A DNA stretch of 7,377 bases from Nitriliruptoraceae bacterium (lineage in GTDB: Bacteria > Actinomycetota > Nitriliruptoria > Nitriliruptorales > Nitriliruptoraceae): positions 1 to 7,377 of the forward strand of contig SKLC01000373.1 in NCBI GenBank assembly GCA_007123425.1, written 5' to 3'. The position numbers and the translations under genes are program-made. Under the pieces are notes generated by a model, which worked only from the letters and a program-made list of their open reading frames with translations, was not told the origin of the DNA and searched no databases. Positions 1 through 6,334 of this stretch are shown here, one piece after another; positions within the stretch are counted from its first letter, which is position 1; each line of letters starts with the position of its first letter.

Positions 1-260
1 AGGCTGTGCCCGGCGACGAGGTCGGCCCGCACGCCGGCCTGGGTCACGGCGCGCCAGGCGACCAGCGAGGCGGCGAGGATGGCGGGCTGCGCGTCGGCCG
101 TGCGGCCCCCGGTCCCGGGGTCGTCGGCCAGGGCGCGGACGTCGCGGCCCAGCGCATCGCTGATCTCGTCGAGCACCCCGGCCGCCGGGTGGCCATCCCA
201 GGGCGCCAGGCACCCGGGACGGAACCCGCCCTGACCGGGGAAGACGAATGCGAGCGACAC
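1..260 (-). CDS. fabD: Malonyl-CoA:ACP transacylase FabD, N-terminal part (cut by window edge)
   Basis: Loads malonyl groups from CoA onto acyl carrier protein, the entry step of type II fatty acid synthesis in the cytoplasm. The 86 visible residues begin with the FabD signature FVFPGQG (residues 5-11, with the oxyanion-loop Gln at 10). They continue through DAQPAILAASLVAW (56-69) and end at GHS (84-86), whose Ser86 is the expected acyl-enzyme nucleophile; the rest of the gene lies left of the window. The usual GQGSQ is here GQGGF, a small departure from the common motif. The start is GTG at 260-258, preceded by GGGAG five bases upstream (270-266), and it places the nucleophile at about the usual distance from the N-terminus. 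The gene diverges from the CNNM gene and has a candidate operator pair directly upstream. In many actinobacteria fabD heads a fabD-fabH-acpP-fabF operon, which would lie to the left, unseen here. Confidence 0.9.
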   Translation of the reverse strand, partial: MSLAFVFPGQGGFRPGCLAPWDGHPAAGVLDEISDALGRDVRALADDPGTGGRTADAQPAILAASLVAWRAVTQAGVRADLVAGHS

Positions 261-276
261 GGCGACTCCCTGAAAG

Positions 277-331
277 TTGACATCGACGTCGATCTCGTGA
301 GCAGTTGAGTGGAGACTGACGTCGATGTCAA
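277..331. promoter_or_regulatory. Paired palindromic boxes / inverted repeat in the fabD-CNNM divergent region
   Basis: TTGACATCGACGTC at 277-290 and its exact reverse complement at 318-331 form a 14-bp perfect inverted repeat with a 27-bp spacer. Each arm is itself a near palindrome of the form TGAC(A/G)TCGA(C/T)GTCA (278-291 and 317-330), with centres 39 bp apart. The left box lies only about 18 bp upstream of the fabD GTG start, overlapping or next to where its promoter or leader should be. On the minus strand the right arm also reads TTGACA (331-326), a possible -35 element, but no good -10 follows. Two dimer sites for a regulator is my inference; a lipid-synthesis regulator is plausible from the context only. 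The rest of the 261-551 intergenic region shows nothing else I can name. Confidence 0.5.
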
Positions 332-551
332 GTACGTGGGCGTCGGTCGTCCGGCCGGGGCCGGCGAGCGGGGCCGGCCGCATGGCACGAAGCGGCATCG
401 AGCGCGAGGGCGACGCCGGGCGGGGACCGGCGTCATCGCCAGCCGGGACGTTGGACACTGGGCGGGGGCCGCGCGCTGCCCCACGCTGAACCCCGCGGGC
501 CGCAGCGACGGCTCCGCACATCGCGGCATCTGCCCGCCGCAGGAGGATGTG

Positions 552-1826
552 ATGGGCGACCTCGGGCTCCAGCTGCTGTTGGTCGCGGCCCTGATCGGCC
601 TCAACGCCGCCTTCTCCGGCTCGGAGCTGGCGCTGCTGTCGCTGGGTCGTGGCGAGCTCGCGCGCCTGCAGGCGCGCGGTCGCGCCGGCAGGGCCGTCGC
701 CCGACTGGTGCGCCACCCCAACCGCTACCTCGCCACGATCCAGCTCGGGGTCACCCTCACGGGCTTCCTCGCCTCGGCGGTGTCCGCCGTCACGCTGGCG
801 AGCCTGCTCGCAGCCCGGCTCGACGCGCTGGGCGCCGCCGCGGCCCCGGCCGCGGTGCTGCTGGTCACCGTCGCGCTGACGCTGGTCACCCTGGTGGCCG
901 GCGAGCTGGTGCCCAAGCGACTCGCGCTGCAGCACCCCAGCGGCTGGTCGCTGCTGGTCGCCCGGCCCCTGGACCTGCTCGCACGCGTGGCCACGCCGGT
1001 GGTCTGGGTGATCTCGCACGCCACCGACGCGCTCGTCCGCGCCTTCGGCGGCGATCCCGCGCGCACCCGCCAGGAGGCCACGGCGCAGGAGGTGGTGGAC
1101 CTCATCAGCAACCACGACATCTTCGCCCCCGCGCACCAGCGCATCGTCGCCGACGCCCTGGAGCTGGTCGGTCGCACGCTGCGCGAGGTGGTGGTCCCGC
1201 GCACGGATGCGCTGGCGCTGCCGTCAGGGCTGCCCGCGCACGACGCGCTGGCGCGCCTGGCGGCAGCGGGCCACAGCCGCGCACCGGTCTACGAGGAGCA
1301 CATCGACGACGCGGACCGCACGGTCGCGGTGCTCTCGCTGGTGGGCCGCACCGGGACCGTGGCGGACCACGCCCACCCGGCCGTGGTGCTCCCCGAGTCC
1401 CTCGACGTGGTCACCGCGCTGCGGCAGCTGCAGCGCTCACGTCGGCAGCTCGCGCTGGTCGTCGACGAGTACGGCGGTCTCGAGGGCATCGTCACCGTCG
1501 AGGACCTGGTCGAGGAGCTCGTCGGCGAGATCTACGACGAGTACGACCCGCTGGGCCACGAGGTCGCGTGGCTGCCCGGGGGCGGCGTGGAGCTGCCCGG
1601 CCGCTACCCGGTCCACGAGCTCGGCGACCTCGGGATCACGCTGCGCGGCGGGGAGTCGGCCACGATCGGCGGCCTCGTGGCCGAGCGGCTGGGTCGCCTG
1701 CCCCAACCCGGCGACGCCGCCGAGGTGGACGGCTATCGCCTCACCGTGCTGGCGGTGCGCCGCCGGGCGGTCCAGAGGCTGCGCCTCGAGCCGATGCGGG
1801 GCGCCGGCACCGTCACACCAGCGTGA
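552..1826 (+). CDS. CNNM/CorC-family (DUF21-CBS-CorC_HlyC) membrane protein, putative Mg2+/cation exporter
   Basis: A 424-aa member of the hemolysin C/CorC/CNNM family, integral to the cytoplasmic membrane. Related proteins (bacterial CorC, staphylococcal MpfA, animal CNNMs) are linked to Mg2+ export or Mg2+ homeostasis; the substrate here is inferred. An N-terminal DUF21 transmembrane domain (about 1-185) has the family motifs FSGSELALLS (21-30) and GELVPKRLAL (117-126). A CBS pair follows (about 214-270 and 276-330), the second containing LVVDEYGGLEGIVTVEDLV (302-320). A CorC_HlyC domain closes the protein (about 338-415). Length is normal for the four-part family. ATG at 552 was chosen because AGGAGG (541-546) sits five bases upstream and the protein then begins directly at the first membrane helix; the frame is open to 309, but the extra 81 residues are Arg/Gly-rich and unlike the family. 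The gene converges on serA and overlaps it by 14 bp. Confidence 0.9.
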   Translation: MGDLGLQLLLVAALIGLNAAFSGSELALLSLGRGELARLQARGRAGRAVARLVRHPNRYLATIQLGVTLTGFLASAVSAVTLASLLAARLDALGAAAAPAAVLLVTVALTLVTLVAGELVPKRLALQHPSGWSLLVARPLDLLARVATPVVWVISHATDALVRAFGGDPARTRQEATAQEVVDLISNHDIFAPAHQRIVADALELVGRTLREVVVPRTDALALPSGLPAHDALARLAAAGHSRAPVYEEHIDDADRTVAVLSLVGRTGTVADHAHPAVVLPESLDVVTALRQLQRSRRQLALVVDEYGGLEGIVTVEDLVEELVGEIYDEYDPLGHEVAWLPGGGVELPGRYPVHELGDLGITLRGGESATIGGLVAERLGRLPQPGDAAEVDGYRLTVLAVRRRAVQRLRLEPMRGAGTVTPA

Positions 1827-1832
1827 CGGTGC
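1807..1832. terminator. Hairpin across the overlapping convergent stops of the CNNM gene and serA
   Basis: A perfect 10-bp stem, GCACCGTCAC (1807-1816) and GTGACGGTGC (1823-1832), encloses a six-base loop. It spans the convergent overlap. The CNNM stop TGA (1824-1826) and the serA stop (TCA at 1813-1815 on the plus strand) lie at matching positions in opposite arms, so both proteins end in a similar Thr-Val-Thr stretch. It lacks a T-run on either side, so it is not a canonical intrinsic terminator. In a high-GC genome such a hairpin could still act as a bidirectional terminator or 3' end stabiliser; that role is inferred. Confidence 0.45.
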
Positions 1833-3396
1833 GGCCCTCGTGCGCGCCGATCCGCTCGATGATGTCATCGAGCGCCGCGCGCGGCACGGCGTCGTCGAGG
1901 GAGAGCGCCATGATCGCCTCGCCCCCGGCGCTGCGCCGACCCACCTGGGCCGCGGCGATGTTCACGCCCGCCTCGCCGAAGCCCGTGCCCACCGTGCCGA
2001 TGACGCCGGGTCGGTCGTCATAGCGGAAGAAGGCCATGTGCGCGGTCGGCTCGACGTCCACCGGGGTGTTCCACACCTCGGTGAGCCGCTCGCGGTCGCC
2101 GGGCTGCACGATCGTGCCGGCCACGCGGATCGGCTCGCCGTCGCGGCCGGTGCCCGAGACCCGCAGCAGCGAGACGAAGTCCTCGCTGTGGTGCTCGGAG
2201 ACCTCGCGCAGGTGGATGCCGCGCTCCTCCGCCAGCAGCGTGGCGTTGACCAGCGTCACCGGCTCGTTGGAGACGCCGGCGAGCATCCCCTTGAGCACCG
2301 CCAGCCCCACCGGGCGCCCGTCCGCCTCGCCGAGCACGCCGCAGGTCTCCACCGTGACCTCGCCGCCGATGCCGTCGGCCGCCAGGGCGGTGAACAGCTG
2401 CCCGAGCTTCTCCCCCAGCGGCAGGAAGGGCCGCACGACGTCGTCGACCTCCCCGCCGGGCACGTTGACCGCGGAGGGCACGAACTCGCCCGCCAGCGCG
2501 AGGTTGACGGCCTCGGCCACCTGGGTGCCGGCCTTGTCCTGGGCCTCGTCGGTCGAGGCACCGAGGTGGGGAGTGACCACGGCGTTGGGCAGGCCGAACA
2601 GCGGGCTCTCGGTCAGCGGCTCCGCGTCGAACACGTCGAGCGCGGCGCCGGCGATCACGCCCTCCTGCAGCGCCTCGGCGAGGGCGTCCTCATCGATGAT
2701 CCCGCCGCGCGCGACGTTGATCAGCCGCGCCGAGGGCTTCATCCGACGGAGGCGCTCCGCGTCGAGCAGACCCACCGTCTCCGGCGTCCGCGGCAGGTGG
2801 ATGGTGACGAAGTCGGCGCGCTCGAGCACCTCCTCGACGCTGGGCAGCAGCTCCACGCCCAGCCGGGCCGCCCGGTCAGGGGTCACGAAGGGGTCGTAGG
2901 CGACCAGCCGCATCCCGAACGCGTGGCACCGCTGGGCGACCAGCGTCCCGATGCGTCCCAGCCCGAGCACACCGAGGGTCTTGTCGTGCAGCTCGGTGCC
3001 CTTCCAGGTGGAGCGCTCCCAGCGCCCCTCGACCAGCGCCGCGTGGGCCTGCGGCACGTTGCGTGCCGCGGCCAGCAGCAGCGCCACCGTGTGCTCGGCC
3101 GCGGAGATCACGTTGGACTGCGGCGCGTTGCACACGACCACGCCCTGGCGGGTCGCCGCGTCCACGTCGACGTTGTCCAGGCCGACCCCGGCGCGCGCGA
3201 TCACCTTCAGCGTCGAGCACGCGCCGATCACGTCCTCGTCCACCGTGGTCTGCGATCGCACGACGATGGCGTCGTAGCCGTCGACCATCTCCAGCAGCTC
3301 CTCCTTGGACAGCCCGGTCCGGACGTCCACCTCGTGGAGGCGGCCCAGGGCGGCCACACCCGAGTCGGCGAGTGGGTCGGCGACGAGGATTCTCAC
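1813..3396 (-). CDS. serA: D-3-phosphoglycerate dehydrogenase SerA (long form, ASB + ACT domains)
   Basis: Oxidises 3-phosphoglycerate to 3-phosphohydroxypyruvate with NAD+, the first committed step of serine synthesis, in the cytoplasm. The 527-aa length matches the long actinobacterial type. Substrate-binding segments include VVRSQT (45-50) and RAGVGLDNVD (68-77). The Rossmann fold carries GLGRIG (145-150). The catalytic triad is visible as Arg230 in NVARGGIIDE, Glu259 in DAEP and His277 in TPHLGAS. An intervening (allosteric substrate-binding) domain covers about 315-450, and an ACT domain about 453-527 begins near HMAFFRYDDRPGVIG, the usual site of serine feedback control. GTG at 3396-3394 is chosen because GGAG lies eight bases upstream and the protein starts at VRILVADPL, the normal N-terminus; the frame is open to 3549, but the extra residues are not SerA-like. 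It lies 186 bp downstream of the globin gene, so it may have its own promoter. Its end overlaps the convergent CNNM gene. Confidence 0.96.
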   Translation of the reverse strand: MRILVADPLADSGVAALGRLHEVDVRTGLSKEELLEMVDGYDAIVVRSQTTVDEDVIGACSTLKVIARAGVGLDNVDVDAATRQGVVVCNAPQSNVISAAEHTVALLLAAARNVPQAHAALVEGRWERSTWKGTELHDKTLGVLGLGRIGTLVAQRCHAFGMRLVAYDPFVTPDRAARLGVELLPSVEEVLERADFVTIHLPRTPETVGLLDAERLRRMKPSARLINVARGGIIDEDALAEALQEGVIAGAALDVFDAEPLTESPLFGLPNAVVTPHLGASTDEAQDKAGTQVAEAVNLALAGEFVPSAVNVPGGEVDDVVRPFLPLGEKLGQLFTALAADGIGGEVTVETCGVLGEADGRPVGLAVLKGMLAGVSNEPVTLVNATLLAEERGIHLREVSEHHSEDFVSLLRVSGTGRDGEPIRVAGTIVQPGDRERLTEVWNTPVDVEPTAHMAFFRYDDRPGVIGTVGTGFGEAGVNIAAAQVGRRSAGGEAIMALSLDDAVPRAALDDIIERIGAHEGRTVTLV

Positions 3397-3553
3397 GGCA
3401 GGCACTCCAGGAGTCGATCGGCAACGAGCGGGGTCGGGAGGGCGGGAGGTCGAGGCGGCGGCGACACGAGCGGAGGCGCACACGACGCGGTCGAAGCCGG
3501 CCCCAGGCTGGGTCCGAGCGGTCCGCACGGCAAGGGTACGACCTTCCACGGCG

Positions 3554-3571
3554 GCTGCGGCAACCCGCAGC
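3554..3571 (-). terminator. Small GC hairpin after the globin gene
   Basis: GCTGCGG (3554-3560) and CCGCAGC (3565-3571) form a 7-bp perfect stem around a four-base loop, about 11 bases beyond the globin stop and well before serA. There is no T-run. It could weaken read-through from the dgt-GNAT-globin group into serA, but in GC-rich DNA a stem of this size can arise by chance. The rest of the 186-bp gap (3397-3582) shows no promoter that I can defend. Confidence 0.25.
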
Positions 3572-3582
3572 GTGGGAACCCG

Positions 3583-4002
3583 TCAGCCCTCGCGGGGAAG
3601 CTCGGTGACGTCGTCGGGCAGGCGGTTGATCATCGTCGGCGTGGCGTTGGCGACGTAGGCGAGCAGCACCTGCTCGACGTCGGAGGGGAAGGCGAGCTCC
3701 TCGATCGCCTCGGCCATCAGCTCCGCCCAGCGCAGCGCGACCTGGGGGGTGATCTCGAACTCCGCGTGGCGCATGCGCAGGCGGGGATGGCCCCGCTGCG
3801 ACGAGTAGACGTCCCCGCCGCCGAAGTACTGGGCGAGGAACATCGCCAGATGCCGCTTGCCGGGCTCGAGGTCCTCCGGGTAGTGCGGTCGCAGCAGCGC
3901 GTCGTGCTCCACGCGGTCGTAGAAGGCGTCGACGAGGGCGACGAACGCGTCCATGCCGCCGACCCGCGCGTACACCTCGTGCGGATGGAGGGTGTCGGTC
4001 AC
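3583..4002 (-). CDS. Truncated haemoglobin, group II (GlbO/trHbO-like)
   Basis: A 139-aa haem protein of the 2-over-2 globin family. Group II members bind O2 and are linked to NO and oxygen handling or redox stress; the exact role here is inferred. FYDRV supplies Tyr28 at the B10 position, LRPHYPED supplies Tyr41 at CD1, and MFLAQYFGGGDVYSSQRGHP (54-73) is the conserved E helix to F loop. RLRMRHAEFEI contains the proximal His79 (F8), and Trp92 matches the G8 Trp typical of group II. The start is GTG at 4002-4000, overlapping the acetyltransferase stop as GTGA, so translation is probably coupled; a distinct Shine-Dalgarno is weak. It leaves a nine-residue lead before the globin fold, normal for the family. 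An internal ATG (encoding Met17, in GGMDAF) would cut into helix A and is unlikely. It is last of the closely spaced dgt-GNAT-globin set. Confidence 0.92.
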   Translation of the reverse strand: MTDTLHPHEVYARVGGMDAFVALVDAFYDRVEHDALLRPHYPEDLEPGKRHLAMFLAQYFGGGDVYSSQRGHPRLRMRHAEFEITPQVALRWAELMAEAIEELAFPSDVEQVLLAYVANATPTMINRLPDDVTELPREG

Positions 4003-4499
4003 AGTGCCCGCTCGTAGTAGGCGACGTCGAGGTACTGGCCGAACTTGTAGCCGGCCTCGGTCAGCGTGCCCCGATGGACGAAGCCCCAGCGCTCGTGGAA
4101 CCGCACCGACGCCTCGTTGGGCAGCGCGATGATCGAATACGCCCGATGGTAGGAGGTGTCCTCGAGCCGCCGAAACAGCTCCCCGTACAGGGCGCCCCCC
4201 GCACCGGTCCCCCGCGCCTCGGGGTCGACGTAGACCGACAGCTCCAGCGAGCGGGCGTAGGCGGGCTTGGGACGGAAGCGCTGGGTCTCGACGTAGCCGC
4301 GCACGACGCCCTCGAGCTCGGCCACCAGCAGGTGGTAGGGGCCGTCGAGGATGTCGCGCTCGAACCGCTCGATCCACTCCCGGGGGGTGCGGACCTCGGT
4401 GTTGAACGTCATCGTCGTCCGCACGACGTAGTGCGTGTAGATCGCGGCGACCGCCGGCAGGTCCCCGGCGGTGGCGTCTCGGACGGTGGGCGCGCTCAC
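3999..4499 (-). CDS. GNAT N-acetyltransferase, phosphinothricin acetyltransferase (PAT/Bar)-like
   Basis: A 166-aa acetyl-CoA-dependent acetyltransferase. The PAT/Bar/MddA branch acetylates amino groups of methionine-like compounds such as phosphinothricin, methionine sulfone or sulfoximine. The true substrate here cannot be read from the sequence, and a herbicide-resistance role should not be assumed. Family marks: IYTHYVVRTTMTFNTE (20-35), the strand LELSVYVDP with a probable catalytic Glu86, the acetyl-CoA loop RGTGAG (96-101), NEASVRFHERWGF (128-140) and the PAT-type ending AGYKFGQYLDVAYYERAL. The GTG start at 4499-4497 gives the normal N-terminus (APTVRDAT). It has no clear Shine-Dalgarno, but it overlaps the stop of a tiny seven-codon open frame, which may couple translation. 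It lies 56 bp after dgt, and its stop overlaps the globin start by 4 bp (GTGA). Confidence 0.9.
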   Translation of the reverse strand: MSAPTVRDATAGDLPAVAAIYTHYVVRTTMTFNTEVRTPREWIERFERDILDGPYHLLVAELEGVVRGYVETQRFRPKPAYARSLELSVYVDPEARGTGAGGALYGELFRRLEDTSYHRAYSIIALPNEASVRFHERWGFVHRGTLTEAGYKFGQYLDVAYYERAL

Positions 4500-4519
4500 G
4501 CCGGCACGGTAGCGGCCAT
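4496..4519 (-). other. Possible seven-codon leader frame overlapping the acetyltransferase start
   Basis: ATG GCC GCT ACC GTG CCG GCG TGA lies in the 56-bp gap after dgt, and its TGA overlaps the acetyltransferase GTG as GTGA, the same arrangement as at the next junction. The acetyltransferase has no visible Shine-Dalgarno, so a coupled leader is conceivable. The frame is very short, has no good ribosome site itself and may be chance. Confidence 0.15.
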
Positions 4520-4555
4520 GCGGCGCCCGTCGGCCGCGCCTGCCCACGTTCCGGG

Positions 4556-5554
4556 TCAGTACAGCCCCGCGGGGCGGTAGAGCTGGTCGTGGAGGCGGAT
4601 CGCGTACTTGTCGCTCATGCCCGCCACGTAGTCGACCGCGACCTGGGTGGGATCGTCCTCGCGACGCCGATAGTCGGCGGGCACCTGCCCGGGATGGGCG
4701 ATGAAGTGGTCGACGAGGTCCCGGATGACGCGCACGGCCCGGTCGCTGTGCTCCCGGGCCTCGGGCCGCAGGTAGACGTGATCGAACATCCAGGTGCGCA
4801 GCTCGGTCATCGCGGCCAGGCGGTCGGCGCGCATCGTGACCTCGCCGGCCGCGACGGACGCCTCGACCACATCGCCGACCATGGTCTCGATCCAGGCCCG
4901 GCCGGGCGCGCCGAAGGCCGCGCGCAGGTGGCCGGGCACGTCGTCGGCCGTCATCACCCCGGCACGGATCGCGTCCTGGACGTCGTGGGCGAGGTAGGCG
5001 ATGCGGTCGGCGAAGCGGCAGACCATGCCCTCCGCGGTCGCGGGCGGCGGGTCGTTGCGCCAGGACGACTGGCGGATGCCGTCGCGGACCTCCCAGGTGA
5101 GGTTGAGCGGCTCGAGCACGCTGACCACCCGCACCCCGTGGATGGCGTGCTGCCACTCCCCCGCGACGTAGGGCGTGAGCGCCTCCTCGCCGGTGTGCCC
5201 GAAGGGCGCGTGGCCGATGTCGTGGCCGAGGCAGATCGCCTCCGTGAGCGCCTCGTTGAGCCCCAGCGCGTTCGCGATCGACCGGCCCACCTGGGCGACG
5301 TGCAGGGTGTGGGTCAACCGCGTGACGAAGTGGTCGCCGTCGGGGTTCAGGAAGACCTGGGTCTTGTGCTTGAGCCTCCGGAACGCCTTGGAGTGCAGCA
5401 CCCGGTCGCGGTCCCGCTCGAAGGCGGTGCGGTCGGCGTCCTCGGGCTCCGGCACCGCGCGACCGCGCGAGCACGCCGCGCGGCACGCAGCGGGCGCGAG
5501 CCGCTGGGCCTCCTCGCGCTCGCGGACCTCCCGGGTGCGGTGGTACAGCCCCAC
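4556..5554 (-). CDS. dgt: dGTPase-like HD-domain deoxynucleoside triphosphate triphosphohydrolase
   Basis: Predicted to hydrolyse dNTPs to deoxynucleosides and triphosphate, trimming the dNTP pool in the cytoplasm. The 332-aa form has the family N-terminus REREEAQRLAP, SRGR, then FERDRDRVLHSKAFRRLKHK and TRLTHTLHVAQV. The HD metal ligands, numbered from this start, are His82, His111-Asp112 (in CLGHDIGHAPFGH) and Asp183 (FADRIAYLAHD). A stretch that in my recollection usually reads HNEQSLRVV is here HAIHGVRVV, a local departure; the metal ligands are intact. The protein ends at the conserved YVAGMSDKYAI segment. The start is uncertain: GTG at 5554 has GGAGG four bases upstream (5563-5559) and fits the family N-terminus, while the ATG pair at 5614 adds 20 residues without a Shine-Dalgarno. 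It heads the leftward GNAT-globin set and is divergent from the 178-aa hypothetical gene. Confidence 0.9.
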   Translation of the reverse strand: MGLYHRTREVREREEAQRLAPAACRAACSRGRAVPEPEDADRTAFERDRDRVLHSKAFRRLKHKTQVFLNPDGDHFVTRLTHTLHVAQVGRSIANALGLNEALTEAICLGHDIGHAPFGHTGEEALTPYVAGEWQHAIHGVRVVSVLEPLNLTWEVRDGIRQSSWRNDPPPATAEGMVCRFADRIAYLAHDVQDAIRAGVMTADDVPGHLRAAFGAPGRAWIETMVGDVVEASVAAGEVTMRADRLAAMTELRTWMFDHVYLRPEAREHSDRAVRVIRDLVDHFIAHPGQVPADYRRREDDPTQVAVDYVAGMSDKYAIRLHDQLYRPAGLY

Positions 5555-5609
5555 ACGACCTCCGTCGTCTCGTGTTCGAAGCGCGGCCGCCTCGCGACGA
5601 GCCGCGGGC

Positions 5610-5624
5610 ATCATGGCTCATGAT
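5610..5624. promoter_or_regulatory. Palindrome ATCATG-gct-CATGAT in the dgt divergent region
   Basis: Perfect 6-bp arms separated by three bases, AT-rich in a very GC-rich setting, lie between divergent dgt (start 5554 or 5614) and the 178-aa gene (start 5719). A dimeric regulator site is a reasonable guess. If dgt starts at the upstream ATG pair, this palindrome would cover its start codon. No convincing -10/-35 pair is visible nearby. Confidence 0.35.
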
Positions 5625-5718
5625 CGCAGGTGCCGGTGACACCTCCCCTCATCCCGGGGCGCGCCCGGGCGGTGACGTCGGCGCGCCGAGGCGGCAGACT
5701 GGCGGCGGGAGGCGCAGC

Positions 5719-6255
5719 ATGGACGACGAGACCGGCTGGGACGAGGTGCTCACGGGTGTCTGGGGGCCCGGGGTGCGTGACGCGGTGGTCGGACGCGTCG
5801 AGCGGGCCACCGTGGGGGCGCGCTGCCTGCTCGTGTGCACCCTCCACGACGAGGGCGAGGGGCGGCACGGCTGGGTCGAGCAGCTGCACCACCTCGTCGT
5901 CGAGGCGATCCGAGAGGAGACCGGCGCGGACCTCGACGAGCTGGGCAGCCAGGCCGCCTGGACCACCTACGAGGACGTGTGGGGCCTGCTGGCCGAGCGG
6001 TGGCGCGACGGCGGGACGCTGGCCACGGTGCCCCTGCGGCGGGAGGTGGCCGCGACCGCCTGCCTGCGCCAGCTCGAGGGGCTCACCGCGCAGGCCGCCG
6101 GCATGGACACCGGCAGGCATCCGCCCCAGCCGCTCTGGCTGGAGGGGCGGCTGCGCGTCGACGCCGCGGGGCTGCGCCACATCCTGGGCACGCCGGAGCT
6201 CGACGCCCCCCAGCGGCTGGCGGTGGAGCGGCTGCTGGAGCTCCTCGACGAGTGA
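5719..6255 (+). CDS. Hypothetical acidic 178-aa protein
   Basis: I do not recognise the family. The protein is probably soluble: no signal peptide and no segment long and hydrophobic enough to span a membrane. It is rich in Glu, Asp, Leu and Trp, with likely helical stretches around 55-70 (VEQLHHLVVEAIREE), 84-96 (YEDVWGLLAERW) and 165-178 at the acidic C-terminus. A Cys pair sits at 36 and 40, and Cys115 is alone; there is no metal-site spacing. The ATG at 5719 is well supported by GGGAGG (5707-5712) six bases upstream; the frame is open further left to 5572, but that part reads through the divergent promoter region. It is transcribed away from dgt and now ends 55 bp before the TnpB-bearing element. 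Without that element it would converge on the right-hand gene across a gap of only 44 bp. Confidence 0.75.
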   Translation: MDDETGWDEVLTGVWGPGVRDAVVGRVERATVGARCLLVCTLHDEGEGRHGWVEQLHHLVVEAIREETGADLDELGSQAAWTTYEDVWGLLAERWRDGGTLATVPLRREVAATACLRQLEGLTAQAAGMDTGRHPPQPLWLEGRLRVDAAGLRHILGTPELDAPQRLAVERLLELLDE

Positions 6256-6302
6256 CGGCGACGCGTCCTTCGCCCGCGGCGCCGGGGCCCACACTGCGCT
6301 CA

Positions 6303-6310
6303 GTCCTCGG
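6303..6310. repeat. Left target-site duplication GTCCTCGG
   Basis: GTCCTCGG immediately outside the left terminal repeat is repeated exactly at 6811-6818 outside the right one. The preceding A (6302 and 6810) also matches, so nine bases is possible; eight makes the two element ends symmetrical. Confidence 0.75.
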
Positions 6311-6334
6311 AGGGTTCGGCAGCCGGGTGTGATG
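6311..6334 (+). repeat. Left terminal inverted repeat
   Basis: The blocks GTTCGGCAG (6314-6322) and GGGTGTGATG (6325-6334) are exact inverse matches to 6799-6807 and 6787-6796; the two bases between them and the outer three differ. The ATG of the TnpB-relic frame is the last three bases of this repeat. Confidence 0.75.

Noticed and set aside
309..551. Upstream extension of the CNNM gene (start near 309)
   Set aside because: The added 81 residues are unlike the family, the region holds the operator-like repeat, and a strong AGGAGG precedes ATG 552.
3397..3549. Upstream extension of serA
   Set aside because: The extra 51 residues are not SerA-like; GTG 3396 has a ribosome site and gives the family N-terminus.
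1207..4017. Very long plus-strand open frame across serA and the globin gene
   Set aside because: His/Arg/Gly-rich translation without domains; it is the antisense shadow of serA and the globin gene, a common effect of high GC.
3999..4499. Herbicide or arsenic resistance determinant
   Set aside because: The PAT/Bar-like fold is shared by many housekeeping acetyltransferases; nothing nearby (no ars genes, no antibiotic biosynthesis genes) supports a specific resistance role.
4589..5623. Plus-strand 344-codon frame
   Set aside because: Antisense shadow of dgt; it reads the mirror of the HD-domain gene and shows no family features of its own.
3999..5642. A single 547-codon minus-strand frame that could suggest a fused protein ending in the acetyltransferase
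   Set aside because: The part upstream of 4499 is Arg/Pro-rich out-of-frame reading of dgt; only the last 166 residues are a real GNAT protein.
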